Positions 36,076 through 44,298 of a DNA stretch of 44,298 nt are shown here, piece by piece. The stretch lies in contig JAUSJN010000021.1 of NCBI GenBank assembly GCA_030647325.1, positions 1 through 44,298 of the forward strand. Reading direction: 5' to 3'. A program made the position numbers and the translations under genes. Positions within the stretch are counted from its first letter, which is position 1; the number at the start of each line of letters is the position of its first letter. Origin of the DNA: Nanobdellota archaeon (lineage in GTDB: Archaea; Nanobdellota; Nanobdellia; Woesearchaeales; GW2011-AR9). The notes beneath the pieces are model-generated. The model made no database searches. It had not been told where the DNA came from and saw only the letters and a list, made by a program, of their open reading frames with translations.

Positions 36076-37839
36076 TTGAGGAACATGGAAGAAAGAAAAA
36101 AGATTATAGAGGATATGTTTGAAAGAGGAATCCTGGTTAGTCAGGATGTTCTTGATGCAAAATTAGATGGGGTTTTGACTGATAATTTAGTGGGTAAATT
36201 AGAGCAGGAACGCGATTTATTGGTTTTGAATAATGATTATGTTGACATCGTCACCAAACAAAAAAGTCTGGTAGATTGGTATGAGGTAGATTCTTTGCGG
36301 GTACAGGCTGAAAAAGATCGGGATGATGAATTATATCAAGCGCAACTTCAGAGTTTTAAACAAGCAGAATTACAGGTACAAGGGCCTGATTTTGAGCAGA
36401 AGCAGCATCTCAATAGTTTGGAAACCGAAATTAATCTGCCACAAGAAGGTGCCGAGTCTATTTCTGTAAATACTCTTTCTTCAGACGCGGACCAAGAATT
36501 GACATTATCCAACGAGGCTTCTCCTGAATTTATGGCCTCTTCTCCAGAATTAGCCTTGTCATCATCTTCCTTATCCTCTCCTTCACAGGTGCAGATAGTG
36601 ATTTCCTATAAAAATGAAGCAAGAAAATTTGAAGTGAAGGATTTTACTTTATTATTCACTTCCAGATATCGATTTTTAGAGGGGATTTTACGGCAAAGAC
36701 AGGAATTGCAGAATACCATGCCCATCAGTAGACTTTTAGCCAAAAAGGAAAAAGAAAATGTTTCCACCATCGCGTTGATCGAAGAGATCAGCGAGACCAA
36801 GAATGGGAATGTCATGGTGACTGCTGAAGATATGACTGGGAGGATAAAAATCCTTTTCTCCAAAAACAAAAAGGATCTTTATCAGAAAGCGAAAGATCTG
36901 ATCTTAGACGAAGTGATAGGCATCAGCGGCGTTTTAGGCGATAAGATCATTTTTGGTGAAGAGATAGTCTGGCCTGATGTTCCCGCTAATAACCAGCTTA
37001 AGAAAAGTGAGGTAGAAGAATATGCGATCTTCTTATCTGATATCCACGTAGGATCAAAACTGTTCTTAAAAGAAGAATTCAACAAATTTTTACGCTGGAT
37101 CAATGCGGAAGCAGGCAATCCGGCTCAACGTGAAATAGCAAAAAAAGTGAAATATATCATTATCGCCGGCGATTTGGTGGATGGGGTGGGAATTTATCCT
37201 TCTCAGCAGGATGAATTGGCAGTTCATGACATAGTTGCTCAATATGAAGAATTTTCTGAACTTATTAAAAAAATACCTGTCGAAAAAAAGATCATCATCT
37301 GCCCCGGCAATCATGATGCAGTGCATTTAGCTGAACCGCAATCCTCGTTTGACGAAACCTTTGCTCCCAGCTTATTCAAGATTCCCAATGTGACTTTGGT
37401 CACTAATCCATCCATGGTCAATATTGGAAAGACAGAAACATTTCCTGGTTTTGATGTGTTGTTGTATCACGGCTACAGTTTTGATTACTATGTAGCTAAT
37501 GTAGATTCTATCCGTAATAATGGCGGCTACCATCGGGCAGACCTGATCATAAAATTCTTGTTGAAGCGAAGACATCTGGCTCCCTCATTCAAATCCACTC
37601 CCTATTTTCCGGGTCACAAAGAAGATCCCCTGCTCATCAAAAAGATCCCTGACTTTCTAATCAGTGGCCACATCCATTATTCCAACGTCGCTAACTATAA
37701 AGGGATCACGACGGTGTCGGGCAGCTGCTGGCAGGGAACAACCAGCTTCCAAGAAAAGCTTGGTCATCAGCCTGAGCCAGCCCGCGTTCCTATAGTAAAT
37801 CTCAAGACTCGAGAGATCAAGGTCTTGAAATTTGGATAA
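36076..37839 (+). CDS. polB: DNA polymerase D small subunit (DP1), calcineurin-like 3'-5' exonuclease
   Basis: 587-aa ORF; LSDIHVGS, GDLVDGVGIYPSQQDEL, CPGNHDA, YHGYSFD, SGHIHYSNV all present. Confidence 0.95.
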   Translation: MRNMEERKKIIEDMFERGILVSQDVLDAKLDGVLTDNLVGKLEQERDLLVLNNDYVDIVTKQKSLVDWYEVDSLRVQAEKDRDDELYQAQLQSFKQAELQVQGPDFEQKQHLNSLETEINLPQEGAESISVNTLSSDADQELTLSNEASPEFMASSPELALSSSSLSSPSQVQIVISYKNEARKFEVKDFTLLFTSRYRFLEGILRQRQELQNTMPISRLLAKKEKENVSTIALIEEISETKNGNVMVTAEDMTGRIKILFSKNKKDLYQKAKDLILDEVIGISGVLGDKIIFGEEIVWPDVPANNQLKKSEVEEYAIFLSDIHVGSKLFLKEEFNKFLRWINAEAGNPAQREIAKKVKYIIIAGDLVDGVGIYPSQQDELAVHDIVAQYEEFSELIKKIPVEKKIIICPGNHDAVHLAEPQSSFDETFAPSLFKIPNVTLVTNPSMVNIGKTETFPGFDVLLYHGYSFDYYVANVDSIRNNGGYHRADLIIKFLLKRRHLAPSFKSTPYFPGHKEDPLLIKKIPDFLISGHIHYSNVANYKGITTVSGSCWQGTTSFQEKLGHQPEPARVPIVNLKTREIKVLKFG

Positions 37840-37884
37840 TCATCGTAATCAAGATAGTAACGATAGTAAAATAAAAGAAAAAGA

Positions 37885-40800
37885 GTGGACATGAAAGCAT
37901 CGCCCCATATACAAGAATACTTTGATAAGATAGGGAAAGGTATTCAGGAAGCGTATGAAGTAGCAAGGGCTGCACGCAAAAAAGGCCTTGACCCCGAGTC
38001 AGATGTTTCCATTCCTCTGACCAAAAACATGGCCGAGAGAGTTGTAGGACTGATCTCCGTTGTCGCACCACAGGTAACTGATTCTAAAGTGACGGAAAGA
38101 ATAACTGAGTTGGAAAAAGAGTATGGTCTTCTTGACTGGCGGGTTGGCTTTAGGATTGCTGAAGAAGTAGCGCAAGAAAAACACTGTAAGTTCAAGGATA
38201 AACTGGAAGCCATGGAAGTAGGGATCCGGGTAGGATTTGCCTACTTGACCTTGGGAATAGTTTCCGCTCCTCTGGAAGGATTTATCGGTCTAAAGATAAA
38301 AAAACGCAGGGATGGAAAAGAATATTTTGCCCTGCAATATGCCGGCCCGATCAGGGGCGCTGGCGGAACTGCTGCTTCTACTTCCGTCATCCTGGCAGAT
38401 TATGTCAGGATCAAGATGGGATACCATCCTTATGATCCTGACGAAAAAGAAATAAACCGCTTCATTATCGAGATCCAGGACTATCACGAAAGAGTCACCA
38501 ACCTGCAATACCGACCTTCTGATGAAGAAGTCAAATTCATGGCCTCCCACTTGCCGGTAGAGGTCGATGGAGATCCTACTGAAGAGATAGAAGTCTCAAA
38601 CTATAAAGATATTCCCCGCATTGAAACTAATTTTATCCGCGGGGGGATGGCCTTAGTCATGGCCGAGGGGCTTTGTCAGAAAGCGCCTAAGCTCTGGAAG
38701 CGCCTTTCTAAATGGGGAAAGGATTTTGGCCTGGATTGGGAATTCATGAACGAATTTTTGCAGCTGAAGGAAAAGATCCATGCCCAGCATGCCGCTGCGA
38801 AGGAAAAAGAAAAAACTACAGAGACAAAAAAAGTGGTCAAGGCTAACAATACTTTTATTATGGACATGGTTGCGGGAAGACCGATCTTGACGCACCCCCT
38901 GGGAATAGGTGGGCTGCGCTTGCGCTATGGCCGCACCCGCGTGTCAGGATTTTCTGCCGCAGGGATGCATCCAGCTACCTTGATGGTGTTAGAGAAGTAT
39001 ATCGCTATCGGGACCCAGTTGAAAGTAGAACGCCCCGGAAAGGGAGCTACGGTTACCATCTGTGATACAATAGAAGGCCCCATCGTCCGTCTTAAAGATG
39101 GTTCTGTTCTGAAACTTAAAACTGAAGAAGCAGCCAGGCAGCATAATCCAAATATTGAGGAGATCGTTTTTTTAGGAGACATCATGTTTAATTATGGGGA
39201 TTTTTCTGAGAGTGGCCATTATCTTGCTCCGGCTGGGTATTGTCCGGAGTGGTGGGTGCAGGAAGTCGAAAAGAGCATACAAGAAAAATACGAGGGAAAA
39301 AACTCTGCCGCAGCCAAGGAGATAGTGATAGAAGAAGAACGCCTGCAAAAGATCCTATCCTCGCCGCTGTTTGAATTTCCTACTATTGAAGAAGCAGTAG
39401 CTATCAGCAGCATTCTCAAGGTGCCTTTACATCCTGAATATACTTTTTATTGGAAATTGGTCAGCCCGGCAGATGTTGTATTATTATTACAGTGGCTGAA
39501 GCAGGGAAAGATCAAGAAAGACGAGAAAGAGATCAAAAAGATAATTGCACCGTATTATCAAAATCAGGAACTACATAAGAAAGGAAAAAAAATTCTTGAG
39601 TTTCTTGGTGTGCCGCACAGCGTAGTAAATAAAGAGAATATTGTTCTGGAACGGGAAGAAGCGATGGTGCTGGCACTTTGTTTTAACATCGATGATCAGG
39701 CCAGCTTAGAGAAAGTGGAATGTTCCATTTCTCAGGAAAAAGATGGCTTGGAACTGGTAAATAGGATCAGTTCTATCAAACTTCGGGATAAAGCCGGAAC
39801 CTTTATCGGTGCCAGGATGGGAAGACCGGAAAAAGCGAAGATGCGTCATCTTACTGGAAGTCCACAAGTTTTATTTCCGGTCGGGGAAGAAGGCGATCGG
39901 TTTCGCAGCTTTCAGTCTGCCCTGGAAGCAGGAAAAGTTCAAAGCACCTTCCCGACATTTTTCTGTACACCCTGCAACAAGGAAATGGTCTACCGCAGCT
40001 GTGAAGAATGTGGAAAAGGATGCGTGCAAAGATATAATTGCAACTACTGCGGACTTCTTGAAAAAGATACCTGCCGGCACGGGAAGACTTTTCCCTACAA
40101 AAAAGCTGATATAGATATACAATATTACTTTACCAAAGCCAAAGAACGCCTGGGAGAGAAGCTTCACGCGGATCTGATCAAGGGCGTCCGAGGAACATCC
40201 AATAAAAATCATGTCGTAGAACATCTTGCCAAAGGCATTCTCCGGGCTAAACATGATGTTTATGTCAACAAGGAAGGGACTACTCGCTATGATTGCACTG
40301 AACTTCCTATCACTCATTTTAAACCAAAAGAGATCGGCACTTCTGTAGAAAAATTACGGGAGCTAGGTTATCCTAAAGATATCCATGGACAAGAGCTTAG
40401 TGACGATAACCAGATCTTAGAATTAAAGCCGCAGGATATCATCCTTCCAGGTTTTGACTCTTTAGACGAATCAGCCCCTAAAGTATTGAAACGGGTCTCT
40501 CAGTTTGTCGATGATCTTTTAGTGCAATTTTATGGATTAAAGCCATTTTATAACCTCCAGAAAGAAGAGGATTTGACCGGCCATCTAGTGATCGCTCTTG
40601 CACCGCACATTTCTGCAGGTCTGGTTGGGAGAATAATTGGTTCTTCACAAACGCAAGGATTACTTGCTCATCCCACTTTCCATGCTGGTCTGCGTCGGGA
40701 TTGTGACGGCGATGAAGCGGCGGTGATGCTGTTGATGGACGCGCTGCTTAATTTTTCCCGCCAATTTCTCCCTAATACCAGGGGATCGACCATGGATGCG

Positions 40801-41472
40801 CCTTTGGTTTTGACCTCTTTCTTGGATCCCACGGAAGTCGACGACCAAGTTCACGGAGTGGACGTAGTCTGGAGATATCCATTAGAATTGTACGAAGCTT
40901 CCTTGGAATTGAAAAATCCCTGGGAAGTCAAGTACGGGCCGGAAAAGAAAAAAGTGGAACAGCTCTCTGACCGTCTTGGTACAGAAAGACAGTACGAAGG
41001 ATATGGATTTACCCATCATGTTGATAATTTCAACAAAGGCATCCAATGCTCAGCTTACAAAATACTCCCTTCTATGGAAGAAAAATTATTTGGCCAGATG
41101 GAGATCGCCAAGAAAGTCCGTGCAGTAGACATGGATGATGTGGCTAAGTTGGTCATCCAGAAACATTTCTTGCGTGACATCAAGGGTAATCTACGTAAAT
41201 TTTCCATGCAGCAGTTCCGCTGCGTCAAATGCAATGCGAAGTTCAGGAGGCCTCCGCTCATCAATAAATGTACGGCTTGCGGCGGTAGATTGATATTTAC
41301 CATCTCGGAAGGATCAGTGGTTAAATATTTGATACCCTCACTTAAACTGGCAGAGAAATATGATTTTTCACCTTATCTGAAGCAGACCTTGGATATGGTA
41401 AAAGAACAAGTAGATATGATCTTCGGCAAAGAGAAAGATAAGCAGGTAGGACTAGGAAGCTTTATGGGTTGA
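37885..41472 (+). CDS. polC: DNA polymerase D large subunit (DP2), intein-free
   Basis: 1195-aa ORF; RGAGGTAAS, FRGG-type motifs, FHAGLRRDCDGDEAAVMLLMDALLNFS catalytic region uninterrupted, C-terminal CxxC zinc fingers. Confidence 0.96.
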   Translation: MDMKASPHIQEYFDKIGKGIQEAYEVARAARKKGLDPESDVSIPLTKNMAERVVGLISVVAPQVTDSKVTERITELEKEYGLLDWRVGFRIAEEVAQEKHCKFKDKLEAMEVGIRVGFAYLTLGIVSAPLEGFIGLKIKKRRDGKEYFALQYAGPIRGAGGTAASTSVILADYVRIKMGYHPYDPDEKEINRFIIEIQDYHERVTNLQYRPSDEEVKFMASHLPVEVDGDPTEEIEVSNYKDIPRIETNFIRGGMALVMAEGLCQKAPKLWKRLSKWGKDFGLDWEFMNEFLQLKEKIHAQHAAAKEKEKTTETKKVVKANNTFIMDMVAGRPILTHPLGIGGLRLRYGRTRVSGFSAAGMHPATLMVLEKYIAIGTQLKVERPGKGATVTICDTIEGPIVRLKDGSVLKLKTEEAARQHNPNIEEIVFLGDIMFNYGDFSESGHYLAPAGYCPEWWVQEVEKSIQEKYEGKNSAAAKEIVIEEERLQKILSSPLFEFPTIEEAVAISSILKVPLHPEYTFYWKLVSPADVVLLLQWLKQGKIKKDEKEIKKIIAPYYQNQELHKKGKKILEFLGVPHSVVNKENIVLEREEAMVLALCFNIDDQASLEKVECSISQEKDGLELVNRISSIKLRDKAGTFIGARMGRPEKAKMRHLTGSPQVLFPVGEEGDRFRSFQSALEAGKVQSTFPTFFCTPCNKEMVYRSCEECGKGCVQRYNCNYCGLLEKDTCRHGKTFPYKKADIDIQYYFTKAKERLGEKLHADLIKGVRGTSNKNHVVEHLAKGILRAKHDVYVNKEGTTRYDCTELPITHFKPKEIGTSVEKLRELGYPKDIHGQELSDDNQILELKPQDIILPGFDSLDESAPKVLKRVSQFVDDLLVQFYGLKPFYNLQKEEDLTGHLVIALAPHISAGLVGRIIGSSQTQGLLAHPTFHAGLRRDCDGDEAAVMLLMDALLNFSRQFLPNTRGSTMDAPLVLTSFLDPTEVDDQVHGVDVVWRYPLELYEASLELKNPWEVKYGPEKKKVEQLSDRLGTERQYEGYGFTHHVDNFNKGIQCSAYKILPSMEEKLFGQMEIAKKVRAVDMDDVAKLVIQKHFLRDIKGNLRKFSMQQFRCVKCNAKFRRPPLINKCTACGGRLIFTISEGSVVKYLIPSLKLAEKYDFSPYLKQTLDMVKEQVDMIFGKEKDKQVGLGSFMG

Positions 41473-41501
41473 GAAAAGAGTTAAATTTTTGATATATATC
41501 A

Positions 41502-41798
41502 TCACTCGTTCATGATCTCTGCATGTGGAACTTTATCAATAAAAATGATCTTCTTAGGATCGACTAAATCCATCTCTACTCCGATAGCTACGGATGCTTT
41601 TCCAGTAAGATGCAGATGTCTGGCGGTCATCATGATCTGTTTAACTTCTTCTTTACTCTTGACTTCGCCTTGGTAGAATTTTTTGGTCAGATCTAATTGC
41701 AGCCTTTCTTCTTCAAATTTTTTACCGATGATATCAGAATCAGTGACCACTACCAACATTCCAAATTGGCTTTGTTTTTTAGCAACGATATATTCCAT
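41502..41798 (-). CDS. DUF424 family protein (ORF opens at 41882; likely start MEYIVAKK at 41798)
   Basis: ...GKKFEEERLQLDLTKKFYQGEVKSKEEVKQIMMTARHLHLTGKASVAIGVEMDLVDPKKIIFIDKVPHAEI matches the DUF424 pattern; next to aIF2-beta as commonly seen. Confidence 0.8.
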   Translation of the reverse strand: MEYIVAKKQSQFGMLVVVTDSDIIGKKFEEERLQLDLTKKFYQGEVKSKEEVKQIMMTARHLHLTGKASVAIGVEMDLVDPKKIIFIDKVPHAEIMNE

Positions 41799-41811
41799 CT
41801 TGGTAGATTCT

Positions 41812-42219
41812 TTAAATATTCTTGACCGGTTTTTTTGCCCCGCAAGCCTGGCATTTGAGGTAAGTAATTCCTTTTTCTTCAATTAAGGTAGTTTCAGGTT
41901 TGTTGCACTCAGAGCAGAAAACATATTCACTGGCATATTTCTTGATCTTCTTATTGATGATAGAAGCAGCTACCTTAGTTCCTAAGATAGCCCGATCTTT
42001 TTCATATTTTCCTGGAGTCGCCAATTCGCGTAACAGGTATTTTAGCAGATGACTTTCATCCCGACGCAGGCTTTTAGCGATTTGCTTGAGATTAGCCAAG
42101 ACTGTTTTGTTTCCTTCTAGATGTCCTTTGATTTTCTCAATGACAAAACGTTCCCCACCCTGGGTCTGCTCCGGCAATTCTTCCTGGGCCTTCTTCAATA
42201 ATTGTTCATATCCGTCCAT
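41812..42219 (-). CDS. Translation initiation factor aIF2 subunit beta
   Basis: 135-aa ORF; GNKTVLANLKQIAKSLRRDESHLLKYLLRELATPGKYEKDRAILGTKVAASIINKKIKKYASEYVFCSECNKPETTLIEEKGITYLKCQACGAKKPV. Confidence 0.95.
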   Translation of the reverse strand: MDGYEQLLKKAQEELPEQTQGGERFVIEKIKGHLEGNKTVLANLKQIAKSLRRDESHLLKYLLRELATPGKYEKDRAILGTKVAASIINKKIKKYASEYVFCSECNKPETTLIEEKGITYLKCQACGAKKPVKNI

Positions 42220-42336
42220 AGGTATCTAATTTCAATCTTCTTTTATAAAGATTTACCTTTTAGTTACCGTAATGTTTATATACCTAAATATATTGTTCTG
42301 GCTATAGGTAAGTTCATACAAAGAGGTGTGTAGGAA

Positions 42337-42534
42337 ATGGCTCTATTAGAGATTCAACAAGTAATTCTGGCAGTTATCATCGGAACACTTTTGGCGATAG
42401 TATATTCCCTGCGTGTTCTAATTCTATTGGAAAGAAGAGTAGCTTCCATGGAAATGAACATCCAAAAATTGACTGGGAAAGTGTTAAAAGAAGAGATAAG
42501 CATTCAGAAAGCGCTTTCTAGAAAAAAGAAATAA
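42337..42534 (+). CDS. Small single-TM protein of unknown function
   Basis: 65-aa ORF; N-terminal TM QQVILAVIIGTLLAIVYSLRVLILL then a charged coiled-coil-like tail; TATA-like tttatatacctaaatata upstream. Confidence 0.65.
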   Translation: MALLEIQQVILAVIIGTLLAIVYSLRVLILLERRVASMEMNIQKLTGKVLKEEISIQKALSRKKK

Positions 42535-42544
42535 TTTTTTATTG

Positions 42545-43195
42545 TTATAATTTCTTTTTTACTAATTTTTTTGCCTTGGTTGTCGCTTGTTTTTTAGCTG
42601 CCGGAACTTTTCTTTGCTTTTCCCGCTTTCGGGCTTTGACTTCTTTCTTGCTGGCCTTTGATACGGTTTTTCGCGCTTTTCTTTTCTCCATCAACTCTTC
42701 CAGCTCAGCTTCGGTCTCTCCTACTTTCTTGCGTAAAGTCTCGACTCTTTCCGCATTATTTTCCTGCGACAGCAATTCACCGCACTCTGGGCAGTGGAAC
42801 TCAAAATCCATGGCCTGATCAAAATTAAGCCGCACGCAGCGGTTTGGGCAAGTGAAAAACAATTCCTTGCTTTCTTCTTCCAGGCGCTGCTGCAGTTTTC
42901 CTAACAATTCTTTTTTTCTCTTGATGTAGCTGAATTTTATGCTTTCCGGCTGAAGCGTCCAATAGTAGATATACCAGCCTTTTATCTTGTCCTTTTTGCG
43001 TATGAAACTGACTAAGTTATGATTATACAGAAGATAAAGCATCTTGCGCACGATCTTGATGTCTTTCTTCAGCTTGTCTGCCAATTCAAATTCAGAAACA
43101 TTTTGTTTGCCCGAAAGCTCCTTGACCAAAGGCAATCCTTCTTCTCCCAGGATGGAAAGCATGATCTCTTCAATTTTTTTTTGAGTCAGGCGCAT
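42545..43195 (-). CDS. tfe: Transcription factor E alpha (TFE) with long Lys/Ala-rich C-terminal tail
   Basis: 216-aa ORF; wHTH ...ELADKLKKDIKIVRKMLYLLYNHNLVSFIRKKDKIKGWYIYYWTL, zinc ribbon FTCPNRCVRLNFDQAMDFEFHCPECGELL. Confidence 0.9.
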   Translation of the reverse strand: MRLTQKKIEEIMLSILGEEGLPLVKELSGKQNVSEFELADKLKKDIKIVRKMLYLLYNHNLVSFIRKKDKIKGWYIYYWTLQPESIKFSYIKRKKELLGKLQQRLEEESKELFFTCPNRCVRLNFDQAMDFEFHCPECGELLSQENNAERVETLRKKVGETEAELEELMEKRKARKTVSKASKKEVKARKREKQRKVPAAKKQATTKAKKLVKKKL

Positions 43196-43250
43196 TTTGT
43201 AGAATCTTTTTGATTAAAGGGATTTTATGTATATTTTGGTAGTGACGCTT

Positions 43251-43667
43251 TTAAATGTTTCGTTGCAAGTCGGCATTATGTTTATCTAATAATTCTTCTA
43301 CCGTCAATCCTTTCCTTTTTGCTAATTCTACGGAGACGGCCCAGCATTTTCCGGTATTTTCGATATCCTCCAGCATCATGAAATACCACGGCTCGCTGGG
43401 GAATTTGACCCCGATCCATCCTTCTGCTCCAAATTTATTGGCAAACGTCCGTAACTGCTCGATCTCTTCGTTTAAGAGGTATTTTTTGGTCTCTGCCGTG
43501 ACTTTACATTCGATAGCTACCCTACGCATAGCATTTCCGGCCAAGACGTCAGGAGAAGGATAACGGCTGCTTCCTGAACCTGCTGCCCGGATGCAGACCC
43601 AGCCATTTTCATTAAACACTTTCACTAATTCCCGTTCTCCTTTAGAGCCCTTGGCCTTGGTGTTCAT
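43251..43667 (-). CDS. hjc: Archaeal Holliday junction resolvase Hjc
   Basis: 138-aa ORF; KGSKGERELVKVFNENGWVCIRAAGSGSSRYPSPDVLAGN...VAIECKVT catalytic pattern. Confidence 0.9.
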   Translation of the reverse strand: MNTKAKGSKGERELVKVFNENGWVCIRAAGSGSSRYPSPDVLAGNAMRRVAIECKVTAETKKYLLNEEIEQLRTFANKFGAEGWIGVKFPSEPWYFMMLEDIENTGKCWAVSVELAKRKGLTVEELLDKHNADLQRNI

Positions 43668-43687
43668 GAAGTAAGGAGAGAAAAGGA

Positions 43688-44239
43688 TTATTTAAGTTCT
43701 TCGAGCTTAGAATTTATTTTCAATTCAACATGGATCATGGCCATCATGATGGCATCTTTAGTATGATCTTTTCTTGTTTTTCTATTTTTTGTCAACACTC
43801 CGCTGACCCCTTCTGATTTTGCCACCTGCGGATTTTGGGTAAGCCCTAGCTTATAACAGGCATCATTGAGGTTGATCCCTTCTTCGGCCATTATTTTATC
43901 TATCGCTTCCGGGCACTTGAAAGCAGAAGAAATGCCAAAATAGTAATTTTGACCATCATAAATAGCACAGGCAGTGTATTGCATCTTACCAGCGAAAGGA
44001 AACTCATCTAAGCCGGACTCCAGGCCGATACCGTAATCACACTGAATATGATGATACGCATTTCTGGCCCTGTTCCGAGCTCCATCCATTATTTCTTGGC
44101 GTGACATCGGTTGATCAGAAACCTCTGAAGCTGCCTCAACACCGGCAAGTTCTGCATTCTTGAAAAAAGAATAAAGTGAAATCGTTTCTTTGACGGCCTC
44201 AATCTTGGTTGGATTAGTGGAGCCGATAACAATTTTCAT
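43688..44239 (-). CDS. Inosine/xanthosine triphosphatase (DUF84/YjjX family)
   Basis: 183-aa ORF; MKIVIGSTNPTKIEAVKETI...GARNRARNAYH...GIGLESGLDEF...TKDAIMMAM. Confidence 0.88.
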   Translation of the reverse strand: MKIVIGSTNPTKIEAVKETISLYSFFKNAELAGVEAASEVSDQPMSRQEIMDGARNRARNAYHHIQCDYGIGLESGLDEFPFAGKMQYTACAIYDGQNYYFGISSAFKCPEAIDKIMAEEGINLNDACYKLGLTQNPQVAKSEGVSGVLTKNRKTRKDHTKDAIMMAMIHVELKINSKLEELK

Positions 44240-44298
44240 AAAATTAAGGCTAAGGAACTTCTTTAAATAAATTTCTGTGATGAAGAAAGGAAATAAAA

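Noticed and set aside
39871-40317. Antisense ORFs within PolD large subunit (e.g. 39871-40317 minus, 38944-39185 minus)
   Set aside because: Inside a highly conserved coding frame; translations lack domain signals.
40600-40800. Possible intein in PolD DP2
   Set aside because: The usual insertion region GLRRDCDGDEAAVMLLMDALLNFSRQFLPNTRG is continuous; no splicing motifs.
1-44298. Mobile elements, integrases, toxin-antitoxin or restriction/defence genes
   Set aside because: Scanned the ORF track for such families and found no recognisable transposase, integrase, nuclease-defence or TA pair.

Overview
This 44.3-kb window looks like a DPANN (Woesearchaeota-like) archaeal chromosome; the taxon is an inference from gene content and style. 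It has two halves. (1) About 0.2-24 kb is one co-directional minus-strand block of roughly 19 genes. Sixteen of them, including two tiny ORFs of 48 and 42 aa that are absent from the supplied ORF track, encode N-terminally anchored proteins; most carry class III/type IV pilin-like signal peptides of the form (K/R)(K/R)(G/A)|Q/x + hydrophobic helix. They are interleaved with three giant secreted or anchored proteins (855, 1782 and 2086 aa) with Cys-rich, carboxypeptidase-regulatory-like, TSP3-like and MopE-like modules. No assembly ATPase, prepilin peptidase or platform protein is present in the window. I regard this as the best candidate for an undescribed surface-appendage or attachment system. 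(2) About 24.5-44.3 kb is informational and housekeeping: RNase P p30, a SAMP/NcsA-TtuA/E1 sulfur-transfer triad, RibD-like and NadD-like enzymes, a ThiI homolog with a destroyed PP-loop, TBP, MCM, an OB-fold protein, a SpoIIM-like protein, a probable replication origin (inverted ORB pair around a very AT-rich element), Orc1/Cdc6, PolD small and large subunits, DUF424, aIF2-beta, TFE, Hjc and a DUF84-type NTPase. A GC-rich, highly foldable intergenic element at 6692-6785 inside the pilin block is a candidate ncRNA or REP-like element. No tRNA, rRNA, CRISPR array, transposase or intein was recognised.
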